This document shows, in pieces, positions 33,001-51,611 of a stretch of 64,000 nucleotides of DNA. The notes under the pieces were generated by a model. It did no database searches. It was not told the origin of the DNA and saw only the letters and a program-made list of their open reading frames with translations. Made by a program: the position numbers and the translations under genes. How positions within the stretch are numbered: the stretch's first letter is position 1; every line of letters starts with the position of its first letter. The DNA is from Myrica gale (lineage: Eukaryota > Streptophyta > Magnoliopsida > Fagales > Myricaceae): assembly GCA_963930655.1 (NCBI GenBank), contig OZ005620.1, positions 18,295,001 to 18,359,000 on the forward strand, in the 5' to 3' direction.

Positions 33001-34139
33001 AATCACACGCTATAGCGGCATAACCAAAAATGCTCCAAACTACTTGTAGCCTATTTATCTCGGGAAGTAAGTGGTTGGAATTCGCAAACCTGTGACAAGC
33101 ATTGGAACTATTGGTGCAGGTTGACATATTATGCTCGGAAAACATCCCATCTTTGTATAAATTGCTTCCATATTTGATATATGAATATGGACGGTCTTCA
33201 AGCTCATCATTGCGTACTCAATAAGAAAGTGTGCTGCTGTTATCAGGAGGTGAACTGCCTGAGGTAATTTAAGGAGTAAATAAATGATACAGCTCCAACG
33301 AAAGATCAGACAGTTAATAACAGAAAGTCAAAATTTTCTGATCATCTATATATAGAAAATTAAGAAACGTCCATTCTCAAAAAGGGAAGTTTACGAAATG
33401 GCAAAACTTAGAATGTTAACGAATGGGGATCATAGGTGCTCATGGAATCAAGTAGGTGTTTTCTGATCTCGGATCCTCTTTTCCGTCTTCTAAACCACCA
33501 AAAGTTTCGAACAAACGGCACAAGAAATGAAAAGAATGCAAAATGCAACTTCATGTAATTCAAAAAAACGCAGCATTTCGAAAAGGGGAATGTCCAGCCC
33601 CACCTCCACGTCGGCCAGCGGGATACCCAGCATTTCCCTTTCGAAAATACTTGATAGACTCAGTCTTGCACAAATGCCTAGGACGTTATGGTAGAGTACC
33701 AGAGGAAAGGCATCAAATGTCAAAATCCTTTTTCTTGGTTTTCTCGGCAAACAAACAGAAAAGTTAATAAAGAACCAACGGAAATTTAAAGAATTCACTT
33801 TCACGATCGAAGCCCATGAACCTAACAAGAGAAAGGAAAATTGTAACCAAACAATGATGAAACTACGAACTGCATGCATGGAAAAGCCGTAGAACCCAAA
33901 AGCAATGGAATTTAATCAAGGTAGAATTCTAACCTCCATTGCCATGGCCAAGGCCAAGTCTAAAGTAGAACATGCAAGAGGGCAAGACACCAAAGCGAGA
34001 AGATCAAAGACAAGGAAAGCTCATAGAAACTCCTCGTCTTGTTCTTGCCTCTGCCGCAGTTAACTTTTTTTTATTCGCTTGCTTTTGTTATCGCTTTTTG
34101 CATTGTGGTAGTTAAGGAGACATTCCGAGGCTGCTTCAT
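30079..34139 (-). pseudogene. SUN5: SUN5-type (mid-SUN domain) nuclear-envelope protein pseudogene
   Basis: Reading leftwards: exon 1 (34139-33933) gives MKQPRNVSLTTTMQKAITKA, a TAA stop two codons later, then GRGKNKTRSFYELSLSLIFS (membrane segment). Exon 2 (about 33265 to 31900) holds [61 protein letters not shown] and [12 protein letters not shown], the mid-SUN domain. A coiled-coil part, LEEYIKELNRRQGA, follows. A later exon (about 31800-31713) reads ITDLQSWKALASSLMDELVR, and the last (ending 30079) reads SRGWVFILVSSSMTMFITLI. Frame breaks occur near 32875 (in a poly-A run), 32728 and 32420, with a stop in VDTV/TAA (32645-32643). The family binds ER and nuclear-envelope partners through its SUN domain. 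The number of lesions rules out a working protein unless the assembly is faulty. A MULE sits in an intron. Confidence 0.85.
30538..31344. mobile_element. Mutator-like MITE in a SUN5 relic intron, 9-bp target duplication
   Basis: The left end GGATCGGTTAGTATGCTGAG is inverted at the right as CTCAGCATACTAACCGATCC. GATGGACGGCTGGGATAAAA is likewise inverted at 31284-31305. The 9-mer GTTTAGGGG flanks it at 30529-30537 and 31345-31353. The middle contains a duplicated phrase GGCCGTGTTCCAGGGGTTCC (near 30811 and 30915). A 70-codon frame at 31034-31246 has no recognisable domain. Confidence 0.9.
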
Positions 34140-34207
34140 CTCTCATACCTCGAAACAAAAGCTGTGCAGTCGACGGTTTTGTTTCTCTATTTTCTTTTCT
34201 TTTTGGG

Positions 34208-34873
34208 GGTTAATGAGTATTTTGGTCCCCGACTTTTATACCATTTATCGATTTGGTTCCTGAGTTTCAAATTTGGTCACATAAGTCTTTAGGTTATCCA
34301 TATTTATTGATTTAATCCATCCGTCTAATTTCGTCTCCTCCGTGTACAGTCATCTAACGGTAGACACGTTACCTCCAATAATATTGTGATACGTGGACAA
34401 AAAAAATGAATGAACAATGTTCGGGAACCACCCCGCTCGCTAGGGGAGGGTGGCTCCCGGCCACCCCTACTCGAGGGTGGGACCAGCTGCGGGGAGCCCA
34501 GATGTGGGCTCCCTTGGTGCTGGCCTGGGTGGCTTGCGCCGCGGAGGGTGGCCAGAGCCACCCCCGCGGCTCCCTTGAGAATGGGCGGCCAGGAGCCACC
34601 CCGACCAACGCCAAGGGAGCCCACATCTGGGCTCCCTGTAGCCGGTCGGGGTGGCCGGGAGCCACCCTCCCCTGGCGAGCGGGGAGGTTCCCGAACACTG
34701 TTCATTTTTTTTTTCAAATTCGTCTGCGTGTCGTGTCTACCGTTAGATGACTGTTCACGAAGGAGACAGAAGGACTAAATCGATAAATGAAGGACTTATG
34801 TGACCAAATTTAAAACTCAAGGACCAAATTGATAAATGACATAAAATTCAGGGACTAAAATGGTCTTTAACCC
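34208..34873. mobile_element. Long foldback element with a GC-rich stem
   Basis: The outer arms read GGGTTAATGAGTATTTTGGTC and its inverse GACCA...TTTAACCC. They continue with CATTTATCGATTTGGTTCC and TCATCTAACGGTAGACACG against TACCGTTAGATGA. The inner arms are GC-rich: GAGGGTGGCTCCCGGCCACCC against GGTGGCCGGGAGCCACCCTC, and AGGGAGCCCACATCTGGGC-type phrases on both sides. Almost the whole 666 bp folds on itself. Overlapping ORFs on both strands (34325-34778) are palindrome artefacts. It lies about 70 bp upstream of the SUN5 relic ATG. Confidence 0.85.
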
Positions 34874-35320
34874 TTTTTTCTAAGTGGTTTTGTTTGTCTC
34901 ACTTGTTCTGGAAGAGGAGAGAGAGAGTATAGAGGGATCCTCGAAAATTGAAAGCACGAACTATAATGGAGTTGTCTTTGATTTTTTTGTGGTTGTCGTA
35001 CTCCGAGTCTAACATAAAACAGTGTGTTCTGTGTCATGTAAAAGACGAGTATATGGTAACTAGGTCAACTACTAACTCAAGCACGTGATTTCAGTCTAAA
35101 TTTTTGTGGACAGGAATTCCTTGAGTCATTCTTAAAAAATTTGGGAAAAAAAATTATCTACTTTCCATAGGATGGATTAATTAAATCGACCAAGTGTGAA
35201 TGCTGACCGAATTAAATTGGTTATGAACAATTTGAACCGGAAAAAAAATCGACCCAATTCAGTTTGAATACTGATGGACTTGTGATCTATCCATATGTGC
35301 TAAGTGAAGATCCTTTGCCT
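34874..35320. other. Spacer between foldback element and RNase H fragment
   Basis: Mostly AT-rich sequence with an AG microsatellite near 34912-34928. Nothing coding is recognised. Confidence 0.4.
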
Positions 35321-35700
35321 TTGTAGCTGTTGTTTGCAGGGACTCTGAAGGGCAAATCCTCTTTGATCGCACAAAGAGGCTTCCTCCTTGCGGCCCTCTT
35401 GTGGGCGAGGCAAGGGCAGCCTTGTTCACGGCCCAAGAGGCGTTCCTTCTACCTCCTCACCCCCTCATTTTGGAAGGCGATTCTCTTTTGGTGATGGAGG
35501 CTATCAACAATGATGATCATAGAAGCGCTTGGCAGATTTCTACTCTTGTTGCTGATATTCGTAATTTAGCTCTTAGTAGAGATAGTGGAAATTTGAACAT
35601 GTTAAAAGATGCAAATGCTCTTGCCCATCCTGTTGTTCAATGGGCTTCTTCCATGTCTTTAGAAGGCAATATTCCTCTTTCTTGTATCCTTTTGAACATA
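35321..35700 (+). mobile_element. Non-LTR retrotransposon fragment (RNase H, RVT_3 type)
   Basis: Translation from GTAGCTGTTGTTTGC gives VAVVCRDSEGQILFDRTKRL, then GEARAALFTAQEAFLL, LILEGDSLLVMEAINND and MLKDANALAHPVVQWASSM. This is the order of the plant RVT_3 RNase H fold (GEA..A helix, EGDS strand, the N..AH.L..WA ending). It starts in the middle of the first strand, so the catalytic first Asp region and all reverse transcriptase are missing. The frame continues to 35898 with low-complexity AT-rich text. Confidence 0.75.
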
Positions 35701-36092
35701 CTGTCAAGCGACAATCTTGGATTCCTCCTTTGCAATGGATCTTTATTTAGAAAAAAAATATATGAAGAATTATTTGCAAATAATTGCAATTTGATGTACC
35801 AAATGAGGCCAACCACAGTACCCAGTGCAGAAGTGAAATTGAATTCTAATATATTATTAAATAAAAAAGATGAGTTATTTTCGCGCTACATAACATGAAA
35901 AGGATCGGAGCCTATTACTGTATGTGCCAAAATTGGGTCTCTCTTCTTTGGTTGTTCCAGTGGAGGATTCTTATATCTCATCCATCTACCAATATAGCCT
36001 TTGTTGGGTGCTCCAGCTGAAATCAAATATGGAACAGCACCTCTATAGCAGGCCCTATCAAATATATGGAACTGCATCATGCATCTCACTCG

Positions 36093-44005
<7,913 letters not shown>

Positions 44006-45139
44006 TGTTTGAGCTGAACCGGGCTGCTGGGACTTATAGAATGAGGGGGTTTTGAAGAGTTTTACCGAGAATGTGACACATTGAGCTCATTTCCTCCGGG
44101 GGAAAAATGGACATGGTTTATGAAATTAGGGTTCCGATGGTCGGAATGAGAGTGTGGCAGAGCAAAGCAGAAACCATTAGCTCGGCAGACTGTAACAAAA
44201 ACTAGGAGATGTTTTATCCAGTTTTATCCGAATCCGAAGTCTTTAAAAGCGGGTTTTGGTGAATGGATCGGGAAACATGGGTGTCCGTCACGGTCACGGT
44301 TGCAAAACCCAAACTATATTGAGATACGTGGAATGTTCTAAAAATTTAGATTAGATGTTAATGTTTTATTGGATATACGGAGAAAGCAGTAACATTTTAT
44401 AAAAATTAAAGAAAAAATAAAAAATAAAGATAATTTAATTGAATTGAATTTTTTTACTTACATTATAATAAGTACCAGAGCAAGATAATCGATCGACCTA
44501 CGTTTTCGATTGAAACCAGAGCAAGAACTTCAACTGCTACCCGATTCTAGACGTGGACACAGAAGTACGATGCCTTCAGTTCTGAGTTGAACAACGACGT
44601 GGACCAAAACCCACAACACAAACTAGTTGAGATCGAAGGAAGAAGGAAGACGGAGGAGGCGGATGACAGTGAGCACGCGTAGGGTATAGGATCTGATGTA
44701 AAATCGTCGAGCGGGGCGAGTCTAGCCGTTCGTATGTCGAGACTCATCCTACTATATGCGGGTTTCAGAGATTTGGGCCCGCACAAGCTCGGGCCCGCAT
44801 TTAGCCCGACATTTTTCGGTCGGGTTGGGTGACTTTTTGAACAGCCCTATTTGCAACACTAAAAATTGGGAAAAAAAATATTTATACTAGGTTTGTGGGC
44901 GTATTTTGAAAAAACTTAATTTTTAGCTATTAATTCTATTGACTACAAAGCTCAACTCCGAGGTGATTTAATGGGAAGTATTTTTTATCCAATCATGCGT
45001 GTCATAAAAAAAACTTTTTTATTTTTTTAATGTTTATAACATTTGGCAAATTGTCTCTAGTTACCTAATAAAAATAAATTACATCAAAATTGAATGATAA
45101 ATATCAAATTCTCATTCTTCTTTTTTTAAAGGGAAATTA
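44006..45139. other. Intergenic DNA with a hAT end fragment
   Basis: 5' flank of the FtsHi1-like gene. At 44777-44849 are GGGCCCGCACAAGCTCGGGCCC, CCCGAC/GTCGGG-type phrases and a terminal GAACAGCCCTA, which looks like the right end of a hAT MITE of the TAGGGCTG...CAGCCCTA type without its left end. No gene is recognised. Confidence 0.5.
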
Positions 45140-45520
45140 AAAATTTAGTCACTGAGTTTTAGTACCGATGACAAAATGGTCACTGAATTTACTTTTTTTA
45201 CTTTTTGGTCACTGAAAATACGTAGTGGTGACTTTTTACTCCATCGATCAAACTTCCGTTAATTTTTAACTGAATATGAAGCGGTCGACCGTTTCATATA
45301 GCGGTCGACCGCTACATGAAGAGGTCGATCGCTTCTACATGAAGAGATCGACCGCTACATATAGAGGTCGACCGCTTCATATTCCGTTAAAAATTAACGG
45401 AAGTTTGACGGATGGAGTGAAAAGTCACCACTAAGCATTCTCAGTGACCAAAAAGTAAAAAAAAAAAAAGTTCAGTGACCATTTTGTCACCCGTACTAAA
45501 ACTCAGTGACTAAATTGTAA
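45140..45520. mobile_element. TIR MITE with a central palindromic tandem repeat
   Basis: The arms are inverse over about 130 bp: AAATTTAGTCACTGAGTTTTA with AAAACTCAGTGACTAAATT, TTGGTCACTGAAAATACG with CATTCTCAGTGACCAAA, and AACTTCCGTTAATTTTTAAC with GTTAAAAATTAACGGAAGTT. The centre (45280-45385) has five units of 20-23 bp built on GCGGTCGACCGC, itself a palindrome, joined by TACATGAA or TTCATATA. The arm text is close to that of the element at 24030, so both may belong to one family. Confidence 0.85.
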
Positions 45521-46014
45521 AAATCTCTTTTTTAAATACAAGATAATTGGCAAACCGGCCACGGAGTACCGATCAAAGGGATAGATAACATTTTACATAA
45601 GATTCCTAACCTATTGCTAATGCGGAAAATCCATGCCATGATTATGATTACCTCTTCTGCAAACATGTCTTCAACTGATAAAATTCATTATAATTTTCAA
45701 AGGTAATATTTATTGGACTAAAACAAATATACATGTGAAGAACAGAACATGAACAAAAGAATAAAAAAATACAATTAAGAAAAAAAAAAACCCAAAGATG
45801 TGATTGTAATTAATGATTGGACGAACTACAAATTTCAATAAATCAGGGGCTAAACACAGAAAAAGTTGAAATCATGGGGCTCAATTCATTACATTTACCA
45901 TGCGTTTTTCAATATTTGTTGCATGCATTTCATGTTCTTAGGTTAAGTGAATCGATTAGTTTATATGATTTACACTTTTTTTCAATTTACTCTTTAGAGC
46001 ACATTTTTTATTAT

Positions 46015-47190
46015 TGAGATATTGAAGTAAGAATCCTTGTTCAATTTAGTCCTTCAGTCTATCTTCTAACAGAAATGTTAACCTAACTAAGGGTGATAAT
46101 ACAAAATTAATTAAATGAGAAAATGTATAGAAAAATATTAAAACAAATTGAAAACAAATTCTACATAACGGTATGACCCTTCACTCCTTCAAAACAATAT
46201 AGTAAATTAAATAAATAACTTGAAAATATAAAAAATACAAATAGTTGAAAATAAATTGTAAAAATAAAAATAAAATGGAACACAAAAAAAACATATTTTT
46301 TTAAAAAAAAAAACTTAAAATGTAGGATCTTTTTTTTTTCATTTTGGTTAGTATTTTTTATATATTTATTTTTGAATTTTTATTTCTTCTATTTTATATT
46401 TATTTTCTTATTAGGGATTCTTTGAAATTTTATCGTTCTTTTGTATTTTTGTATTTATTAATTTAAATTTCAAAGGATTTATTATTTTTTGGAAGAATTT
46501 GATGTTCATACCTCTTTTATAATTTGTTTTCATTTTTCTCTATTTCTCTCATTTGATTTGCATTTTTACAATTTGTTCTTTTTTTAATTTAGTCTCTAAA
46601 GCAAATTATTCTTTTCTTGAGATATTGAAATAAGAACCCTTCGACAAATTTAGTTCCCCGTCTACCTTACTAATGAAAATGTTGACGTGACAATAGAAAA
46701 AAAATAAAACTAATTATTAAAATACAAAACTAAAATAAAATAAAACATATAAAAATAATAATTAAATGAGAAAATGTATAGAAAAATATTAAAGAAAATT
46801 TTGAAAACAAATTCTACATAATAGTGACCCTTCACTCCTTCAAAACAATAAAGTAAATTAAATAAATAACTAGAAAATATAAAAAAAAAGACAAATAATT
46901 GAAATAAATTGTAAAAATGAAAATCAAATGGAACAAGGAAAATACAGGAAAATTTCAAAAACTCTAAAATATAGGATATTGTTTTTTTCCATTTTAAAGT
47001 CCATTTTTTTAATATTTCTTTTTTCACTTTCTATTTCTTCTATTATTCTATTTATTTTCTTATTAGGTATTTTATTGAATTTTTTTTCGTTCTTTCTTAT
47101 ATTTTTTTAGTTATTAAGTTGAATTTCAAAGGTTTCATTTTTTTTTGAAGAATTTGAGGGTCATACCTTTTTTATAATTTGTTTTTATTT
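46015..47190. repeat. Tandem duplication of an AT-rich block, about 0.6 kb per copy
   Basis: GAGATATTGAARTAAGAAYCCTT starts the copies near 46015 and 46619. Both then share AATTAAATGAGAAAATGTATAG, GACCCTTCACTCCTTCAAAAC, AAATTAAATAAATAACT, and later TATTTCTTCTATT and AATTTCAAAGG in the same order. Each copy is also partly self-inverse (GGTATGACCC near its start, GGTCATACC or similar near its end). Divergence is moderate. No coding content. Confidence 0.75.
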
Positions 47191-47202
47191 TTATGTATTT
47201 TT

Positions 47203-47380
47203 TAGGGCTGTTCAACTTCGATGTAGGTGTCGATTTTGGTCATAATTGACGCATACACCGAATAGACCGGTTTTCAAATATTGACCACCTACACCTACAC
47301 TGCTAAGGACAAAAATAAGTCCTTAACAATGGTGGTTTTAACTGTGACGATTTCTAGTTAACCTGCATTCATAAAAAACA
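47203..47380. mobile_element. Truncated hAT element, left end only
   Basis: It starts TAGGGCTGTTCAACTTCG and continues with GATGTAGGTGTCGATTTTGG, AGACCGGTTTTCAAATA and CCACCTACACCTACACTG, colinear with the left end of the complete element at 21604. The similarity fades after about 47380 and no right end was seen. Confidence 0.8.
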
Positions 47381-48317
47381 ATAATGAATTCAACAAACGT
47401 ACAACCAAAAATTTAGTTAGTTAGAATTTCCTACGCATATAGTTGCTGTGATAATAAAGTTCGCGTTTCAGCAAATGATTCGTTAATTAAAACTTTCAAG
47501 TTATTGAATTTACATATATATATCTGAAAAGGCAGAAAAAAACACAAACTCAAGACTTGTCCATCGGAAATCTCCATCCTTTTTTTATTAATAAAACGAC
47601 TTAGAGTTGTGGATAAACATCAATCGACTAAAAAAAATGGAGCAACTCCAGCCAAACTCAACAACTGTTTATACGCAATTCTTCAATGAATCTCCAACTC
47701 CATGGAAGAAGCAATAAGAAAGTACAAAATCGGCAATGAAAATACCAAGTGAGATAACCTACTTTTTAACCATACAAGAATTTGTCCATATGTTTCGACA
47801 AAAGATTGCGGACTTTTTTCTTCCTCCTGAATTTGCTACTGGCGAGCTCTCAGCTCACTGCCTATCTGAGAGACTGCTGCTTTCTTGGTGCTAAGGTCCT
47901 TGAAAGTTGGATGTCACGGGAGCCACACAAGAAAAATCACATATGTTTCAATGAAAAGAACAACATAGAAGAGATGATTCTATAGGTTGTATGGATGTCT
48001 CAAGCAACAATTTACAGTCTCATATGGCGTTCTGTTTCTGGAGCACAAGCACCTCCGCACAATTAACGGTGCAACGACTCCCTGACAGTGTCATACACTT
48101 TAAGTTAAGGACTTCAGGCCAAACCCACCTAATTATCAAGTTGGGTCGCCTAAGCAGACAATGATTATCCTGGGTCAAAGTTCTTTTGATTCTCATTTTA
48201 TACAATGCCTAAATTAGTGCCCATGCTGGGGCAGGTTCCATTGCTATCTACAAATTTTTAAGGTCAAAGGAGAGCAACATCCTACAAAACCTAGAGAAAG
48301 TTGAAACAGCTGCCACC
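47381..48317. other. Spacer and 3' flank of the decayed PHD/RING-type gene
   Basis: Short ORFs at 47782-47985 and 48020-48205 lack recognisable domains. The right part may be 3' untranslated DNA of the gene ending at 48318. Confidence 0.4.
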
Positions 48318-51300
48318 TTATAAAGAATCACTTTTTTCCTTCTGCTGGGCTGTCTCAACGTACTGCTCTGCCAGTTTCTTAACTTTCTCCCCTTCCTTGA
48401 TGAGAAAATTTGCATTCTTGGCTTTGGAGTGGTATCTCATAACTTTGTCGGTTGTTTTTGCCACAGCCCACCTATACTGTTCAGCTGTTATGAAACCACT
48501 CTTGCACAGTGGCCTGATGTGTTGTTTGATGTAGGCTTCCACCTGTAAACAATTAGTGTAACCGATCAGCTAAAGTCCACAAGAAGAAAAGGATGAAACC
48601 AGCATGAGATCAGAGCACTGGAAAGAACTGAAGACTAAATGCTTTCCATAAAGCCAGAAGAACATGGAGACAAAAGTAAGAAAAGATAGGATCATCTGCT
48701 ATACCTTCTTCAATACAGGATTGGAGCTATCAGACTGTCATCATTGATAGACAGTTGTGGAGGAACACAACAATTGTCATTCTCACCTGCCCCGGAAGCG
48801 CCTTCGATGCCTGCATCACTCGAGTTCTTGAACAAGGTAGAGTCACTTGGTGCTTCTGCATTCCCTGACTTGTCAAGATCACCAATATCCAGACCATTAT
48901 TCAACTTCTCAGAGTTGAGAGTAGAGAAAACCACTTTCATTTTTGAAGAGCCTTCTTCTAGTGGAAGCATAGAAACTTTTACTGAACTAGCACCAATGTA
49001 GTCTTCATCTTCCAAATCATACTCAACCATAGATATCCAGTTCTGGATGGGAATTTATATCAAGTACATCTTCCAAGCCATCCTTTATTATTGAGGGGTC
49101 GTCTTCATTAACAACTTCCCGTTCTGGTTGTGGACTATTTGGAGGAGAATCAGACACAAGGCTGGCATTTCTAAGAGCTTCTAAAATGACAGGATCAGTT
49201 GAAAGTCGATTGGTAGCCTGTTCTGATCCATCAATTGGGAACTCTGTAGAGGGTGAAGCATTTGATTGTGTGGTTTTTGCTGTTATCGGAATGATGCAAT
49301 AGCTCCTGGGAACATAAATTTATGTAGACTAATTTGCTGTTTGACCTATCAGCAACCCCCCTTTCAATATTTGTTGTCTGCAAATGCCAATTCTGTTTCT
49401 GCAGTTCTGCGAATCACTGGCAAATTTGCCTTCCACAAGAAGTGCTCAGTCAGACTATAAAGTTGTGCCTATACATCAAATATCACCAATGAGACCAAAC
49501 AACTAGAAAGCTAAACTCCAGTTCATAGAAATCAATCAGTACAATGTTTGCTGATGAGACCTCCTCGCCACTGCCGTGAAACAAACACAAACTCAAGAAT
49601 AAAGGTCGAGCAAGGGCAATCCCAGCTCTGATTCTACTCTTTTGGGGTGGGGTGGGGGGGGGGGTGATCCTTCTTATGCCCTAGAGAAAAGTCCCACCAT
49701 TTAAGGCATGTTTGGTGTATTTGCATGGCACACTTAGATGACAACCAGAATCTGATCATCCTAAGTAACAGCGAGGCAATGTTTGATAGTTCTGGAAGCC
49801 AATTGTGTAGTTTCCCTATCCAGGTTTTTTCTGTGAAATGTGTTTGTTCAATTTGCCTTTAAAAGCATTCACCTATAAAGCTAACCAACGACAACTTCAA
49901 ATGCCTTCACACTGCTTCAAAAGAAAACGAAGTACTGCCGCAATTAATACTTTTTCTTTCATTATCTCTTATGGAGGGTCTATTGCTCTGATACGAACAA
50001 AAAAAATTTGCTCTGATACCATATTGGATTTGAAGAAAATGAATTCTTGTATATTGAATAACATAGTTTTAGATTGAATACAGAGAAGTATATATACATG
50101 AGTAAAATGAGCTCATAGGTCTGTAACTAAGATAACTAACTGACTAACTTAACAGTCTATCTAATAGGGTCTGATTGGAGGATTCTATTCAGGGTTCCAT
50201 TAGAGGTGGTGGTGACAAGTAGAAGACAGTAGAGCTAGCATAGATGATGGGTTGAGGGAGCTAGGATTGATAACAGAAGTTAGCATTGATGCTGTTTTAT
50301 CACACCTGCCATGAGGTTCTATCTTCTGCCTTCTGTAAGTTTCATCCAAAGTGAAAAAGACAGATGCCTTTCATTTTCACTCCCAAATGTCTCACATAAA
50401 AAAGTAACCAAGAGTATCCAAGGAGAAATTTAATCCATTTTCCGTAGGAAAAATACCAAGCGTGGTTGTGCAAGATGGAGACAGCAAATTACTGCATACC
50501 TGCCTCACTGATAAGGGAATTTTATTGTGGCGACTGGGTGCCAGCACTGGCCTCATGTCTGCCGGTAGTTGAGCCTGCTCACACCAATCAGAAAAAGAAT
50601 TCATAAGCTTCAAATTGCAAATGGGAACAAAATTAAATGTCATGAACAGTATCTGGTTTCACAAAGGAAACTATTACATACTAGCAAGGGACAATTTCTT
50701 TTCAGCACTGCATTATCTTCATGCAATTCAACTCTTGTGTTCTTGCTCCCAAAAGCTGTTTTCCTTGCAAGGACCTCCATGGCCCATTTTCTCTTGTCGC
50801 TTTTTATATTATCAGACTTAACAATCAACTGCTTCATAGAACTAACTTTAGAGTCAGTTGCTGTGGAAAGCGATGACCCTTCTGGGGGTGTGCTTAAATG
50901 TATTTTACTAGGAGCCGAGGCCATAACACCCTTTGAGATAGGAACATTATTTGTATTCCCTTTAATATCAAATGTAGGAATCCCAGCCTTCGACAAAACC
51001 TTGTTTGATTCTGTGAATTTCACGGTACTCTTATCCTGAGATGCCTTTGAACAGGATTCTGCAGAGATGAGCTGTTCTTTTATCTGCTCTGAATTACCAG
51101 CAGTCTTGAGAGCTGAGAGAGGCTTGAGGTTATCCTTTCTTAGGAACACAGATGTACCCGCTAGATACAACCTGGAAAGAATTGGGTTGGTGGCCTGCGA
51201 CTCAGACCCCTGATCTGAGCTATCCAAACTGTTTCTTAGGAGGCCAAGAACCGACTTCAAAGTCTTAATCTTTTCAGGCTTTGTAGCTCCCATGCAACGA

Positions 51301-51611
51301 TGCTTCCAAAACTCTACCTCACAGTCCCTATCCCATGCACGTTTTCGTCTTCCATTGGTTGTTCCATAAATTTTCTTTGTTAGATTCTCACGTACTTTCC
51401 CCTTCTGTAACATGGATTTCTTGGTCTTTATAGCTGAAGGTGATAACTTCTTGACAGGTTCAGTTTTAGGCCCTGCAATAGCAGCCCTGAAGGCAGCAAG
51501 AAGCTTTGGATCAAAAAGGCTTTCCCCAAAATCTTTCGAGGATTTTTGACTGACAGCTTCTCTTATTTCTTTTCTTAGTTTTTGAACTACCATGGATGAA
51601 TCCTTAACAGT
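48318..51611 (-). pseudogene. C-terminal relic of a PHD/RING-type protein (At4g10930-like)
   Basis: Exon a (about 51611-50683) encodes MVVQKLRKEIREAVSQKSSK, FDPKLLAAFRAAIAGPKTEP, RKRAWDRDCEVEFWKHRCMG and SDKRKWAMEVLARKTAFGS. Exon b (50560-50489 region) encodes AQLPADMRPVLAPSRHNKIP. Exon c (about 49471-48718) starts [20 protein letters not shown]. Exon d (48543-48318) encodes [20 protein letters not shown] and [19 protein letters not shown]. All borders follow GT-AG. In exon c the frame is lost just after [12 protein letters not shown], moves again at an A-run near 49284, and again near 49032, so it cannot be read through. The N-terminal two thirds, with PHD and RING fingers in the Arabidopsis homologue, are not found upstream. 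Frameshifts plus 5' loss make it a pseudogene; small assembly errors could explain only the frameshifts. An LTR remnant lies in intron b. Confidence 0.82.
50025..50304 (-). mobile_element. Probable Copia LTR with adjacent primer site
   Basis: On the minus strand, DNA ending ...TCAAATCCA at 50025 is followed within three bases by TGGTATCAGAGC (50010-50021), the initiator-tRNA-Met primer site of plant Copia elements. The other end, TGTGATAAAACAGCATC at 50304, gives TG...CA borders and about 280 bp. A TATATATACATGAG phrase lies inside. No gag or pol follows to the left. It sits in an intron of the pseudogene. Confidence 0.6.

Noticed and set aside
33490-33879. 129-codon minus-strand ORF inside the SUN5 relic
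   Set aside because: It lies in the first intron between recognisable SUN5 exons and has no domain.
34325-34778. Four overlapping ORFs of 100-130 codons on both strands, Pro/Gly/Arg-rich
   Set aside because: They are produced by the GC-rich inverted repeat; each mirrors another on the opposite strand.
46710-47110. Phe/Ile/Leu-rich ORFs resembling membrane proteins
   Set aside because: Low-complexity translation of AT-rich duplicated DNA.
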